Source of the DNA: Pseudomonas taiwanensis
GTDB lineage: Bacteria; Pseudomonadota; Gammaproteobacteria; Pseudomonadales; Pseudomonadaceae
Assembly: GCF_013393345.1 (NCBI RefSeq)
Contig: NZ_QJRF01000048.1
Coordinates: forward strand, 62,001 to 126,000
Reading direction: 5' to 3'
Length of the DNA stretch: 64,000 bases
The notes beneath the pieces are model-generated. The model was not told the origin of the DNA. It did not search any database and saw only the letters and a program-made list of their open reading frames with translations. Made by a program: the position numbers and the translations under genes. This document shows, one piece after another, positions 53,870 through 63,035 of this stretch; position 1 is the stretch's first letter, and every line of letters begins with the position of its first letter.

Positions 53870-54931
53870 TCAGAACTTGATGCGTACGCCCAGTTGCATG
53901 CCTTGCGGGTTCTCGTCCGGCAGCGGGTTTTCCAGGCTCCAGCTGATCGGGTAGCGGATCTCGCTGTCGCGCTTGTGATGGATGTAGGCGTAGACGCCGT
54001 AGAGGTCGATGTTCTTGTCGTAGTTGTAGATGTAGCCAAGGCTGATGGCCGCGGCATCGCTCAGTGCCTCGTCCTTGCGGTCGTCCTTGTAGATGAAGCT
54101 GGCGGTGGCATTGTGCTTGTTGCCGAAGTTGTGCCGCATGCCCAGTTGCAGGTCGCTGCCATTGGACTCGAAGTCCACCCAGGGGGCGTAGGCGTAATAG
54201 CCCACGTAGCGGTGGTAGACCGCAGAGAGTTCGGTCCGCCCCATGCTGTACACCGCCGTCAGGTAGGCGTCGGTGGACTGTTCCATGGTGTGCTGGTCCC
54301 ACAGGTTGCGCTGGTACTTGCGGTCCACGGCCGCCGAGAAATACCAGGGGCTGTCGGTCCAGCGATCCACGGCGATGCTGATGACCTGCCCATCGCGGCT
54401 GCCATCGTCCTCGCCATCGGTAACCATGCCGCGAAACTCGTAACCCTCGATTCGCGGGCTGATGTACATCAGCGAGCCGTCTTCGCGCCACGGCGCGTAG
54501 AACACCATGACGTTGCTGATCAGGCTGTAGTCGTTGTTGTACAGCGGGTCGGCGTAGCCATAGGCGTTGGCGGACGGGGTGTCCTGGCGGCCGGCACTGA
54601 GGGTGCCCCAGCGTTTGGAAATGATTTGGGTATAGGCCTCGCGCTTGCCGATGTCGTCATCCGAATGCGGGTTGTACTGCGCCTGATAGACCCAGTTCAG
54701 CGACAGGTCGTCGGTGAGCGCTTCCTGCATATGCAGTTGCAGGCGGTTGGCGCTCAACCCCCCTCCGTTGACGCGTTCCTCGGTGAATCCGCCGGATTCG
54801 GCCACCTCGTAGTTGACGTCGATGATCCCGGAAAGCTCGATAACGTCGATGCCCGTGGTGTTCGCGATTTCCGCGATGTCCGCGCAGGCGTATCCGCTCA
54901 CCAGTGGGAGGGCGAGTAAAAATTTGCGCAT
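53870..54931 (-). CDS. Outer-membrane porin, general Gram-negative porin family
   Basis: A 353-residue beta-barrel protein. Signal peptide ~1-17 (MRKFLLALPLVSGYACA), then alternating beta strands including WGTLSAGRQDTPSANAYGYA, a typical porin loop-strand motif, and a C-terminal GVRIKF ending in Phe as required for outer-membrane assembly. It is downstream of the LVIVD protein gene on the same strand (about 100 bp). It may admit the aromatic substrates handled by the neighbouring genes; selectivity is not predictable. Confidence 0.85.
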   Translation of the reverse strand: MRKFLLALPLVSGYACADIAEIANTTGIDVIELSGIIDVNYEVAESGGFTEERVNGGGLSANRLQLHMQEALTDDLSLNWVYQAQYNPHSDDDIGKREAYTQIISKRWGTLSAGRQDTPSANAYGYADPLYNNDYSLISNVMVFYAPWREDGSLMYISPRIEGYEFRGMVTDGEDDGSRDGQVISIAVDRWTDSPWYFSAAVDRKYQRNLWDQHTMEQSTDAYLTAVYSMGRTELSAVYHRYVGYYAYAPWVDFESNGSDLQLGMRHNFGNKHNATASFIYKDDRKDEALSDAAAISLGYIYNYDKNIDLYGVYAYIHHKRDSEIRYPISWSLENPLPDENPQGMQLGVRIKF

Positions 54932-55030
54932 TTGCTGCTCCAGTTGAACGAGGCGGGGCTCGCGACAGCACGGTCCGTGTCTGTCGCGGCCGGATTTCTT
55001 ATTGGGTTTTATTGTTCGTGTTGGCTGGGA

Positions 55031-56791
55031 TCAGTCCCGCGAGGGCCAGGGCTGCTTCGGCGGCTCGAAGCTCGGTTCGCCGAGCAGCGGGGTCGAGAGC
55101 GCGTAGAAGCCGTGGTTGGTGAAGAGCCAGATCAGGTTGCGGTCGTACTCGGTGTAGGTGCCATGGGTAAGGTTGCCCATGGCGTAGCTGGCCACGTTCT
55201 TGGTGTCGTACGGCGGCACGAAGTAGGCACCGATGGTCGGCTCGTCCGGGTTGCGCACGTCGAACACTTGCACGCCGGCGTTGTAGTAGGCGTAGGGCAG
55301 GATGCCGTCGCGGGAGACGCCGGGTTGGGTGTAGTAGCCGGTCCGCTTCGGTCCGAAGCTGCCCTTGCGCTGGCAGTAATCGGCGAATCCAGCCTCGGCC
55401 GGCGGTGTCGGACGCGGCAGGGCGTGCTTGATGGCCGGCTTGGCCGGGTCGCTCACATCGACTGCATAGATCTTCTTCTCCGCCTCATAGCAGTCCTCGG
55501 TCAACGGGTAGCCGCTGAAGTAGATCAGCCCGGTCTTCTCCACCTGGGACACGTCGATGTTGTCGCCCTCGGTGCCCGCCACGCTGACCGGGAACTCGAG
55601 GTGGCCCACCACCTTCATGTTCGCCGAGTCGGTGATGTCCACCACATAGAGCCCCATGCCGCCCATGGCGGCGTAGCCGTACTTGCCGCCCTGCTCCACC
55701 GGCTTGGGAATGAACAGCGACATGCGCGCGCCCATCCAGGAAGCCCGGTTGCCGGCCCGGGCGTTAGCCTTGAACACCGCCTCGTGCTCCGGGTCGCCGA
55801 CGATCTGGCCGGGCACGGTGAGCACGTCCAGCAGCTTGGGATCGCTCGGGTCGGACATGTCCCAGGACTGGTAGCCGGCGTTGTAGAGGTCGTTGGGGTA
55901 CTCGGTCAGGCCGTACTTGTCGCTGGGCGCGGCTGCCACGTACATGACGTCACCGCCGAAGTAGGCCGGGATGTCGCGCACGCCGGAGCCCTCCTGCTCA
56001 CCAATGGGCGCATCGGGGTGCTCGATGTCGGTGGTGCGGGTGGCGAGCAGCTTCCAGTCCGCCGGCAGCGGGCCGTTCATCTCGTAGACCTTGAAGCCCT
56101 TGAGGTGCTTGGACTTGCGGATCGCCTCGACCTTGTCCGGCTCACGGTACTTGTCCGACAGCACGCCGAAGCGGCGCACCTCGAAGGCCTGCACCATCAC
56201 GTACTTGCCCAGCTTCTTGTTCCACTGGATGGAGGCGGCGCCGAACATGTCTTCCGCCGCATAGGGATTCTCTTCCTCGCCAGGGCCATTCGGGCCCCAG
56301 GTCGCACCTTTGCTGTGAACAACCGTCACCGCCTTGGGATTGGTGATGTCGAAGATCTTCAGGTTGCGGCGCACGTACTGATAGAGGTAGCGCTTGCCGT
56401 CGAAGTCGACGATGTTCTGCCAGGTGTGGAAGGGCTCGACCGCGATCGGGTAGTAGGCCTCCACTTTCATGTTCTTGATGTAGCTCTGGGTGTCCCAGTG
56501 ATCCAGTTGCCCATCGAACGGCTTGCCCTCGTGGGAGAAGGGCGTGGCCAACGGCGGGATGAACTTGCCGGTTGCCTTGTCCATGCCATAGCTGCCCGGC
56601 GCGGGCGCCGGCGGCGTGCGATCGGGGGACAACGAGGTCTGGCGCTTGACGATGGGGTCGACGATGTTGATCGGGCCATGCTCCTCGGCCTGCAGGCTGG
56701 AACTGGCCAGCAGGCCGAGCACCAAAGACAGCGCCAGCCGGCTGCGGGCGAATGGGTGGACCGGTTTAACAGAGAGCGGCATTGTTTTCAT
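55031..56791 (-). CDS. LVIVD-repeat-containing secreted protein (probable beta-propeller)
   Basis: A 586-residue exported protein with a signal peptide ending near LLASSSLQAEE. It contains several LVIVD-type repeats: NLKIFDITNP, QSWDMSDPSDPKLLDVL, GLYVVDITDSANMKVVGHL, KIYAVDVSDPAKPAIKH, GVQVFDVRNPDEPTIGAY. These are usual in beta-propeller surface or periplasmic proteins. Function is unknown. It sits between an OprD-type porin and a general porin on the same strand, behind kynureninase and a permease. A role in periplasmic binding or handling of the imported aromatic compound is possible. Confidence 0.85.
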   Translation of the reverse strand: MKTMPLSVKPVHPFARSRLALSLVLGLLASSSLQAEEHGPINIVDPIVKRQTSLSPDRTPPAPAPGSYGMDKATGKFIPPLATPFSHEGKPFDGQLDHWDTQSYIKNMKVEAYYPIAVEPFHTWQNIVDFDGKRYLYQYVRRNLKIFDITNPKAVTVVHSKGATWGPNGPGEEENPYAAEDMFGAASIQWNKKLGKYVMVQAFEVRRFGVLSDKYREPDKVEAIRKSKHLKGFKVYEMNGPLPADWKLLATRTTDIEHPDAPIGEQEGSGVRDIPAYFGGDVMYVAAAPSDKYGLTEYPNDLYNAGYQSWDMSDPSDPKLLDVLTVPGQIVGDPEHEAVFKANARAGNRASWMGARMSLFIPKPVEQGGKYGYAAMGGMGLYVVDITDSANMKVVGHLEFPVSVAGTEGDNIDVSQVEKTGLIYFSGYPLTEDCYEAEKKIYAVDVSDPAKPAIKHALPRPTPPAEAGFADYCQRKGSFGPKRTGYYTQPGVSRDGILPYAYYNAGVQVFDVRNPDEPTIGAYFVPPYDTKNVASYAMGNLTHGTYTEYDRNLIWLFTNHGFYALSTPLLGEPSFEPPKQPWPSRD

Positions 56792-56908
56792 TATTTACTC
56801 CGTTTGGTTATGCCCATCGGGCAGTCTTTGCGTTTCATCACGACGGGAGTCCGTTCCCTCAACGTCCTTGCTTGCATCCATCGCCCCGCCCGTGCCTCCC
56901 GCCACGGG

Positions 56909-58231
56909 CTAGAAAATCTCCAGGGGGTAATCGGTGACGAGCCGGAAATCATCGAGATCCCCCGGCCCTTGTGCGGCATCCGCCCGGTGCCAGGCCTGGC
57001 GCAGGCGGATGCTGAGCCCGCGGGCAGGGCCGGAGGCCACCACGTAGCGGAACTCCAGGTTGGTTTCCCGGTGCGCGTCGTCGCTGCCGTAGCGCCCGGC
57101 GTAGGGGCTACCGGCCGGCGCCTGGCTACCATCGATGCGGCTGCCCTCGACGTAGCGGGCCATCAGCGACGCGCCGGTCCAGCCCAGGCCGTCGAGCGCG
57201 TAGTCGTAGCGAAGCTGCCAGGAGCGCTCGTGAGGGCCATTGAAATCGGAGAACTGGGCGGAGTTGGGCAGCCAGATGGAGGCGCCCTGGTCCCGCCCGT
57301 TGCGGCCGTTGCGGTCCTGGTCGCCCACGCCGAGGTAGTCGAAAGGGGTATCGCCCCGGACCTGTTGCAGCCCCAGCGTGAAGCGATGGCTGGCCATGCG
57401 CAGGAACGCCGATGCGCCCAGGGTCAGGTTGTCGATCTCACCGGCAAGCGCCCTGCCTTGGTCCGTACTCCGGTAGAGGGTCAGATTCACCCCCGCCGCC
57501 TGGTCCCCCGCCAGGGGGAAGCGTGCATCCAGGTTCGCGTAGCCTTGGTACCAGAGATCGTCGAATCGGGCGCCGTAGAGCGCCAGGGCCACCTCGGGCC
57601 GCCACTGCCAGCGGCCGCCCAGGTAGTCCGCACGGGGCGTGGTGACACCGGCCATGACTGCCCAGAGGTCGCCATCGGCGTTGGTGGAGACCGGGCTGGT
57701 GGCCGAGTAGAAGTGCCCCGCTTCCAGCAGCAGGTCGTCCCGCTCCTGGCTGCGCAGGGACAGGCCAGTGGCCGTCTGCGGCACAATGCGGAAGTGGCTG
57801 ACACCGAACACCGGCGTATCCGGCCGCTGCTCGCCTAGTTTGAGCTCGGTCCGTGATACCCGCAGCTTCAGCGCGGCACCAGCCTTGGCGTACTCGTGGG
57901 CCGGCTCGCCGTCGTCGCGCACCGGCAGGTTGCCGGTGCCGGTCTTGCCGCCCGAGGCGTCCAATCGCAGCCCCTGGTAGGCGAAGGCATCCAGCCCTAC
58001 GCCGAGGACGCCAGGCGTGTAGCCCGAGCGGAAGTCCAGGTTGAGGCCCTGGGTCCAGTCGCGGGCGTCCGGGCGTCCGCCGGTCTTGTCGCGATTGAAG
58101 TAGGCGTTGCGCAACAGCAGGCTGAGTCGACTCGCCTGGACGACATCGTCCCACCCCTGGGCTGCCGTCTCGGTGGACGACAGGGCCAGCAGGCCGGGAA
58201 TCACGAGCACGACAGTTCGGAAGCCTCGCAT
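56909..58231 (-). CDS. OprD-family outer-membrane porin
   Basis: A 439-residue barrel protein with a signal peptide (to ~TETAAQG) and the OprD-type start: RLSLLLRNAYFNRDKTGG, DWTQGLNLDFRSGYTPG, VGLDAFAYQGLRLD and GTGNLPV. The protein ends VTDYPLEIF with terminal Phe. OprD members are substrate-specific channels for basic amino acids (OccD) or aromatic acids (OccK). GAGGAG precedes ATG 58231; an in-frame codon at 58273 has no role. The context suggests uptake of tryptophan-derived or aromatic acids. Confidence 0.9.
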   Translation of the reverse strand: MRGFRTVVLVIPGLLALSSTETAAQGWDDVVQASRLSLLLRNAYFNRDKTGGRPDARDWTQGLNLDFRSGYTPGVLGVGLDAFAYQGLRLDASGGKTGTGNLPVRDDGEPAHEYAKAGAALKLRVSRTELKLGEQRPDTPVFGVSHFRIVPQTATGLSLRSQERDDLLLEAGHFYSATSPVSTNADGDLWAVMAGVTTPRADYLGGRWQWRPEVALALYGARFDDLWYQGYANLDARFPLAGDQAAGVNLTLYRSTDQGRALAGEIDNLTLGASAFLRMASHRFTLGLQQVRGDTPFDYLGVGDQDRNGRNGRDQGASIWLPNSAQFSDFNGPHERSWQLRYDYALDGLGWTGASLMARYVEGSRIDGSQAPAGSPYAGRYGSDDAHRETNLEFRYVVASGPARGLSIRLRQAWHRADAAQGPGDLDDFRLVTDYPLEIF

Positions 58232-58330
58232 GGTGCTCCTCGCAGCTCCGGGTAGGTGGGTTCCAGCGGGCAAGCCGCTCCCGCTCCGGGCGTCGATGCG
58301 CCCGGGGGGATGGGAGTTCAGGGAATGGGC

Positions 58331-58352
58331 GGCCTGATCGAACGATCAGGCC
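58331..58352 (-). terminator. Perfect hairpin between the permease and OprD genes
   Basis: GGCCTGATCG-AA-CGATCAGGCC, a 10-bp perfect stem with no T run. It may attenuate or stabilise the polycistronic mRNA rather than end it. Confidence 0.45.
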
Positions 58353-58361
58353 AGGGTCGAC

Positions 58362-59777
58362 TCAGTGCCGAATAGGTAACGGCTTGGGGGCATCGCCCTC
58401 GACCACCGGAGAGCGCCTGAAGCGCAGGGCGTAGATCAGCCCCATCAGCATCAGGAACGGCACGCCACAGGCCAGGGTGAGGGCAAATTCCTCGGTGAAC
58501 AGCGTGGTCAGCATCACCGCCAGCATCAGCAACAGGCCGGCGAGGCTGGTCCAGGGATAGCCCCAGAGACGGAACTCCAGCGTGGCCGAGTCCTGGCGAC
58601 GGCGGAAGAACAGGTGGGTGAGGAAGATGCCCGCCCAGGTGAACATGGCGCCGAACATGGCGATGGACATCATCAACGTGAAGGCGTTCTCCGGGTAGGC
58701 GATGTACAGCAGCGTACCGAGGCCGATGCCCAGGGACGACAGCAGCAGCGCCGGCAGCGGCACACCCCTGGCGCTCACGCGGCCGAACAGCGCCGGGGCC
58801 TGACCGGCCCGCGCGAGGCTGAACATCAGGCGCGAGGTGATGTAGAGCTGGCTGTTCATCGCCGACAGCGCCGCGATCAGGATCACCGCGTTGAACACCG
58901 CGCCGGCAAAGGGCACGCCGGTGGCGTTCATGACGGTGACGAAGGGACTCTGGCCACCGTTGTTCTGGCCCCAGGGCAGGATCGCCAGGACCAGCGCGAG
59001 CGTCAGCAGGTAGAACACCACCAACCGCACCACGGTGATGCGGAAGGCGCGGGTGACCGCACGCTTGGGGTCCTTGGCCTCCCCCGCCGCCACGGCGATC
59101 ATCTCGATGCTGAGGTAGCTGAAGAACGCCACGATCACCGCCACCCAGGTGCCCCAGTAGCCGTTGGGGAAGAAGCCGCGGTCATTGGTGTAATTGGCGA
59201 AGCCGATGCCGGAATCGGCTGGCGCGCCGTAAATCACCCAGGCCCCCAACAGGATGAAGGCGACAATGGCGCAGAGCTTGAGCAGCGAGAACAGGTACTC
59301 GATTGCGCCGAACACCTTGACGCTGAGGACGTTCGCCAGCACCAGCGCCGCCGAGAAGGAGGCCATCCAGTAGCCGCCCGGCACATCCGGGAACCAGTAC
59401 TTCATGTACATGGCCGCCGCGGTGATCTCGGTGCCCACCGCGAAGACGATGGACGCCCAGTACGCATAGCGGATCAGGAAACCGAACCAGGGCGCCACAT
59501 AAAACTCGGCGAAGGAGCCGAAGGAACCCGAGGTGGGATGGCGGACGGTCATTTCCGCCAGGCACCCCATCAGCAGGAGGGCGATCACGGCGCCAATGGC
59601 GTAACTCACCAGCACGCTGGGCCCGGCGAAACCGATGGCGAAGCCGCTGCCCAGGAACAATCCGGTGCCGATGGCGCCACCGATGGCGATCATGGACAAC
59701 TGGCTACTGCTGAGGCTTTGCTTCAGACCCTGCTCACGCTGGACCAGGTTGTCGAAAGAGCTTGTTGTTCTTGTCAT
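58362..59777 (-). CDS. APC-superfamily amino acid permease (AAT family)
   Basis: A 471-residue permease with ~12 membrane segments: the N-terminal LSMIAIGGAIGTGLFLGSG (conserved glycine loop), SFGSFAEFYVAPWFGF and EMIAVAAGEAKDPKRAV. AAT members carry single amino acids, including aromatic ones, by H+ symport. It is 28 bp after kynU on the same strand, so kynurenine or tryptophan is the likely cargo; that is an inference from linkage. Confidence 0.88.
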   Translation of the reverse strand: MTRTTSSFDNLVQREQGLKQSLSSSQLSMIAIGGAIGTGLFLGSGFAIGFAGPSVLVSYAIGAVIALLLMGCLAEMTVRHPTSGSFGSFAEFYVAPWFGFLIRYAYWASIVFAVGTEITAAAMYMKYWFPDVPGGYWMASFSAALVLANVLSVKVFGAIEYLFSLLKLCAIVAFILLGAWVIYGAPADSGIGFANYTNDRGFFPNGYWGTWVAVIVAFFSYLSIEMIAVAAGEAKDPKRAVTRAFRITVVRLVVFYLLTLALVLAILPWGQNNGGQSPFVTVMNATGVPFAGAVFNAVILIAALSAMNSQLYITSRLMFSLARAGQAPALFGRVSARGVPLPALLLSSLGIGLGTLLYIAYPENAFTLMMSIAMFGAMFTWAGIFLTHLFFRRRQDSATLEFRLWGYPWTSLAGLLLMLAVMLTTLFTEEFALTLACGVPFLMLMGLIYALRFRRSPVVEGDAPKPLPIRH

Positions 59778-59805
59778 GTTCGAATGCTCCGGTCTTGAAG
59801 GGGTA

Positions 59806-61050
59806 TCAGGTCACCGACTTCCTGGCGATGAACTCCGGCCGACGCCATTCACCGCTCTCAAGGACATCGCGCAACGCCTGGACGCCGTCCCAGACGTCCA
59901 CATAGCGGGTGTACAGCGGGGTGAAGCCGAAGCGCAGGATGTCCGGCGCGCGGAAGTCCCCGATCACACCCCGGGCGATCAGGGCCTGCATCACCGGGTA
60001 GGCATCGGCATGGGCCAGCGACACCTGGCTGCCCCGCTGGGCGGCATCGCGCGGCGAGCGCAGTTCGATGCCGAGTCCCGCCAGCTGCTCGTCGCACAGC
60101 CGGATGAACAGGTCGCAGAGCGCCACGCTCTTCTTGCGCAGGACCTGCATGTCGACGCCGTCGAACACCTCCAGCGCCGCCTCGAGGGCCAGTACGCCCA
60201 ACTGCGGCGCGGTGCCCACTAGCATGCGGTCGATTGTCGGGTGCGCCTCGTAGTCATGAACGAAGGCAAAGGGACGGGCGTGGCCGTGCCAGCCGGTGAG
60301 CGGCTGGTCCACGAGAGGAATATGGCGTTCCGCGACGAAGACGAAGGCCGGGGCGCCGGGGCCGCCGTTCAGGTACTTGTAGCCGCAACCAACCGCGAAG
60401 TCGGCGGCGCAGCCGTTCAGGTCGACGGGCATGGCGCCGGCGGAGTGGCACAGGTCCCAGACCACCAGGGCACCCACCTCATGGGCGCGAGCCGTGATGG
60501 CGGCCATGTCGTAGCGGCGGCCGGACTTGTAGTTCACATGGGTCAGGGAAAGGATCGCCACCTCGTCGGTCAGCGCCGCCAGCACCTCGTCGGGATCGAC
60601 GCAACGCAACTCGCAGCCGGTCAGCTCGGCGACGCCGGAGGCTACATAGACGTCAGTCGGGAAGTTGCCCTTCTCCCCCAGGATCACCTTGCGGCCAGGG
60701 CGCATCCGGGTCGCAGCCACCAGCACCTTGAACAGATTGATGGACGTCGAGTCGGCAACTATCACCTCGTTGGCCTGTGCACCGATGAGCCGGGCGATCT
60801 TGCCACCGGTACGCTGGGGTGCCGGGTACCAGTCCGCATCGTTCCAGGAACGGATCAGCCCCCTGGCCCACTCCTCCCTGAGAATACGGTCCATGCGCCC
60901 GGGAATATGCGCGGGCATGGCGCCCAGCGAATTGCCGTCGAGGTAGATCTCGCCGTCCGGTAGGTCGAAGCGGGCGCGACGGTCCCCGAGGGGATCGTCG
61001 CGATCGAGACGCTGGAAATCGTCGCGGCTCAGCGGCATGGACAACGACAT
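59806..61050 (-). CDS. kynU: Kynureninase
   Basis: A PLP enzyme that cleaves kynurenine (or 3-hydroxykynurenine) to anthranilate (or 3-hydroxyanthranilate) and alanine. It is 414 residues, as usual, with YLDGNSLGAMP, the PLP-binding aspartate segment VVWDLCHSAGAMPVDL and the Schiff-base lysine Lys225 in GCGYKYLNGGPG. AGGAGC precedes ATG 61050. First gene of a minus-strand run. Neither kynA nor kynB nor a kynurenine 3-monooxygenase gene is in the window. If the substrate is 3-hydroxykynurenine, its product feeds the nba operon directly. Confidence 0.93.
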   Translation of the reverse strand: MSLSMPLSRDDFQRLDRDDPLGDRRARFDLPDGEIYLDGNSLGAMPAHIPGRMDRILREEWARGLIRSWNDADWYPAPQRTGGKIARLIGAQANEVIVADSTSINLFKVLVAATRMRPGRKVILGEKGNFPTDVYVASGVAELTGCELRCVDPDEVLAALTDEVAILSLTHVNYKSGRRYDMAAITARAHEVGALVVWDLCHSAGAMPVDLNGCAADFAVGCGYKYLNGGPGAPAFVFVAERHIPLVDQPLTGWHGHARPFAFVHDYEAHPTIDRMLVGTAPQLGVLALEAALEVFDGVDMQVLRKKSVALCDLFIRLCDEQLAGLGIELRSPRDAAQRGSQVSLAHADAYPVMQALIARGVIGDFRAPDILRFGFTPLYTRYVDVWDGVQALRDVLESGEWRRPEFIARKSVT

Positions 61051-61259
61051 AGGTGCTCCTTGGGTAATTGTTGTTCGGTGAATCACCGGATCGCCGGCGC
61101 CGCCCATTGATGTGGGCGGCGCTGCGTCCGATTGACTCTTTGAAACTGGGGGGATGCTATCCCGAGTCGCAATTGCCCAAAAAATAGAAATGAGCGACGC
61201 GAGTATTCCCGGTGGTAATACCCCGCCCCGCGCGTCGTTGCGTGTCCCGCTGATCTAGG

Positions 61260-62165
61260 TCAGCAGGCCACCCGCTCATTCGCCCTGCTCATCTCCTCCA
61301 CCAGGAAATCGATGAAGGCTCGGGTCTTCTGTGGCATGCGGCGGGACGAGGGGTAAACGGCGTTGATGCTGATGGGCGGCGCCTGCCATTTGCACAGCAC
61401 CGCCACCAGCCGGCCGGCGGCCAAGGCTTCGTCGACGATGAAGCTCGGCAGCAGGGCGATGCCCATACCGGCCTCGGCGACCTGGGCGAGGAAGTCGCCG
61501 TTGTTGGCCTGTAGCGGACCATTCAACTGCACGCGCCGGGTCTCCTCGCCGTTGCTCAACGCCAGGCTGACGCCACTCTGCAGATAGCCGTAGCCAAGGA
61601 ACGCATGATTGGCGAGGTCCTCCGGCGACTGCGGCATCCCGGCCTTTTCCAGGTAAGCGGGCGAGGCCACGAGATAGCGCGGCGCCGGCGCGATGCTACG
61701 CGCCACCATGGACGAGTCCGCCAGGCTGGCGATGCGGATGGTCACGTCGAAGCCGCCGCGCACCGGGTCCACCTGCTGGTCGCTGAGCACCAGCTGCAGT
61801 TCGATCTGCGGGTGCCGCTCATGGAACAGCGGGATCAGCGGCCCCAGCTTGCGCAGGCCAAAAGACATGGGCGCGTTCACCCGCAGTACCCCGCGCAACT
61901 CCCCTACCCCATCCCGTGCCCGCTGCTCGGCCTCGTCGAGGGCCGCCAGCAGGTCCCGCGCCGATTCGAAGTAGTCCGTTCCCGCTTCGGTCAGGTGCAG
62001 GCTGCGCGTGGTGCGCACCAGCAGTTGCACGCCAATGGCTTCCTCCAATGCCTGTACCTGCTTGCTCACGGTGGAGCGCGGCAGGTCCAGCGCTCGTGCC
62101 GCCGCAGCAAAGCCATTGCTGCGCACGGTTTCGATAAAGGCGCGCATGCACTCGACCCTGTCCAT
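61260..62165 (-). CDS. LysR-family regulator (CrgA/DmlR-like group)
   Basis: A 301-residue LTTR: winged helix in residues ~3-60 (FAAAARALDLPRSTVSKQVQALEEAIG), then an effector domain (LRVNAPMSFGLRKLGPLIPLF; GFDVTIRIASLADSSMVAR). The start at ATG 62165 is preceded by GGAG; an alternative lies at 62198. It is divergent from the YcaC-like hydrolase gene with a 16-bp dyad between them, the classic LTTR-target arrangement. It also lies ~200 bp upstream of kynU on the same strand. Its C-terminal coding end is duplicated as a remnant at 44208-44335. Confidence 0.88.
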   Translation of the reverse strand: MDRVECMRAFIETVRSNGFAAAARALDLPRSTVSKQVQALEEAIGVQLLVRTTRSLHLTEAGTDYFESARDLLAALDEAEQRARDGVGELRGVLRVNAPMSFGLRKLGPLIPLFHERHPQIELQLVLSDQQVDPVRGGFDVTIRIASLADSSMVARSIAPAPRYLVASPAYLEKAGMPQSPEDLANHAFLGYGYLQSGVSLALSNGEETRRVQLNGPLQANNGDFLAQVAEAGMGIALLPSFIVDEALAAGRLVAVLCKWQAPPISINAVYPSSRRMPQKTRAFIDFLVEEMSRANERVAC

Positions 62166-62195
62166 CAATGTCTCCAAATCAGAATCAATGAAGTT

Positions 62196-62211
62196 CAATT
62201 ATGCCTAATTG
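62196..62211. promoter_or_regulatory. Dyad between the LysR and YcaC-like genes, candidate LTTR site
   Basis: CAATTA-TGCC-TAATTG, perfect 6-bp arms, AT-rich, in the 160-bp divergent gap. It fits the placement of LysR autoregulatory sites. Confidence 0.5.
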
Positions 62212-62325
62212 TTTCTCTCAATGAGCGAGCACAAAATTCATCCCAAGTCGGAACCAAACAGCCTCCAGCGCGGAGGCACCGGCCAGGAAGAAAACCAAAA
62301 ACCAACTGCTCCAAGGAGAAATGCC

Positions 62326-62970
62326 ATGTCCATCCGCGAACTGCTGAACCCGACCAACTCCGCCCTGATCCTGATCGACCACCAGCCGCAAATGGCCTTC
62401 GGCGTGCAGTCCATCGACCGCCAGCAACTGAAGAACAACACCGTGGGCCTGGCCAAGAGCGCCAAGATCTTCAATGTCCCGACCATCCTCACCAGCGTCG
62501 AAACCGAAAGCTTCAGCGGCTACATCTGGCCGGAACTGCTGAGCGTGTTCCCGGATCAGCAGCCCATCGAACGCACCTCGATGAACTCCTGGGAAGACGA
62601 GAAATTCGTCGCCGCCGTGAAAGCCACCGGCCGCAAGAAACTGATCATGGCGGCACTCTGGACCGAAGTCTGCCTGACCTTCCCCGCCCTGGAAGCCATG
62701 GAAGCCGGCTACGAGGTGTACATCGTCACCGACGCTTCCGGCGGCACCTCCCAGGAAGCTCATGACATGTCGGTGCAACGCATGATCCAGGCCGGCGCCA
62801 TCCCGGTGACCTGGCAGCAGGTCCTGCTCGAGTACCAGCGCGACTGGTCGAAGCGCGAAAGCTACGACGCCGTGATGGACCTGGTGCGCGAGCACAGCGG
62901 CGCCTACGGCATGGGCGTGGACTACGCCTACACCATGGTTCACAAGGCGCCCCAGCGTCAGGTGAAGTAA
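62326..62970 (+). CDS. Isochorismatase-family hydrolase, YcaC-like
   Basis: A 214-residue cysteine hydrolase of the YcaC type (ALILIDHQPQMAFGVQSIDR, TILTSVETESFSG, ALWTEVCLTFPALEAM). Asp18 and Cys116 of the catalytic set are clear. I cannot point to a certain triad lysine: the usual region reads IERTSMNSWED. The YcaC reaction is undetermined. AAGGAG precedes ATG 62326. It is divergent from the LysR gene and followed by a terminator, and is probably that regulator's target. Confidence 0.88.
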   Translation: MSIRELLNPTNSALILIDHQPQMAFGVQSIDRQQLKNNTVGLAKSAKIFNVPTILTSVETESFSGYIWPELLSVFPDQQPIERTSMNSWEDEKFVAAVKATGRKKLIMAALWTEVCLTFPALEAMEAGYEVYIVTDASGGTSQEAHDMSVQRMIQAGAIPVTWQQVLLEYQRDWSKRESYDAVMDLVREHSGAYGMGVDYAYTMVHKAPQRQVK

Positions 62971-62975
62971 GCCTC

Positions 62976-63008
62976 AAGGCCGGAGGCGGCCAACGCCTCC
63001 GGCCTTCC
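62976..63008 (+). terminator. Terminator of the YcaC-like gene
   Basis: A 13-bp perfect stem AAGGCCGGAGGCG / CGCCTCCGGCCTT with a 5-base loop. Confidence 0.75.
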
Positions 63009-63035
63009 TCCACGCCTTGCACGGAGCACCTCGCC

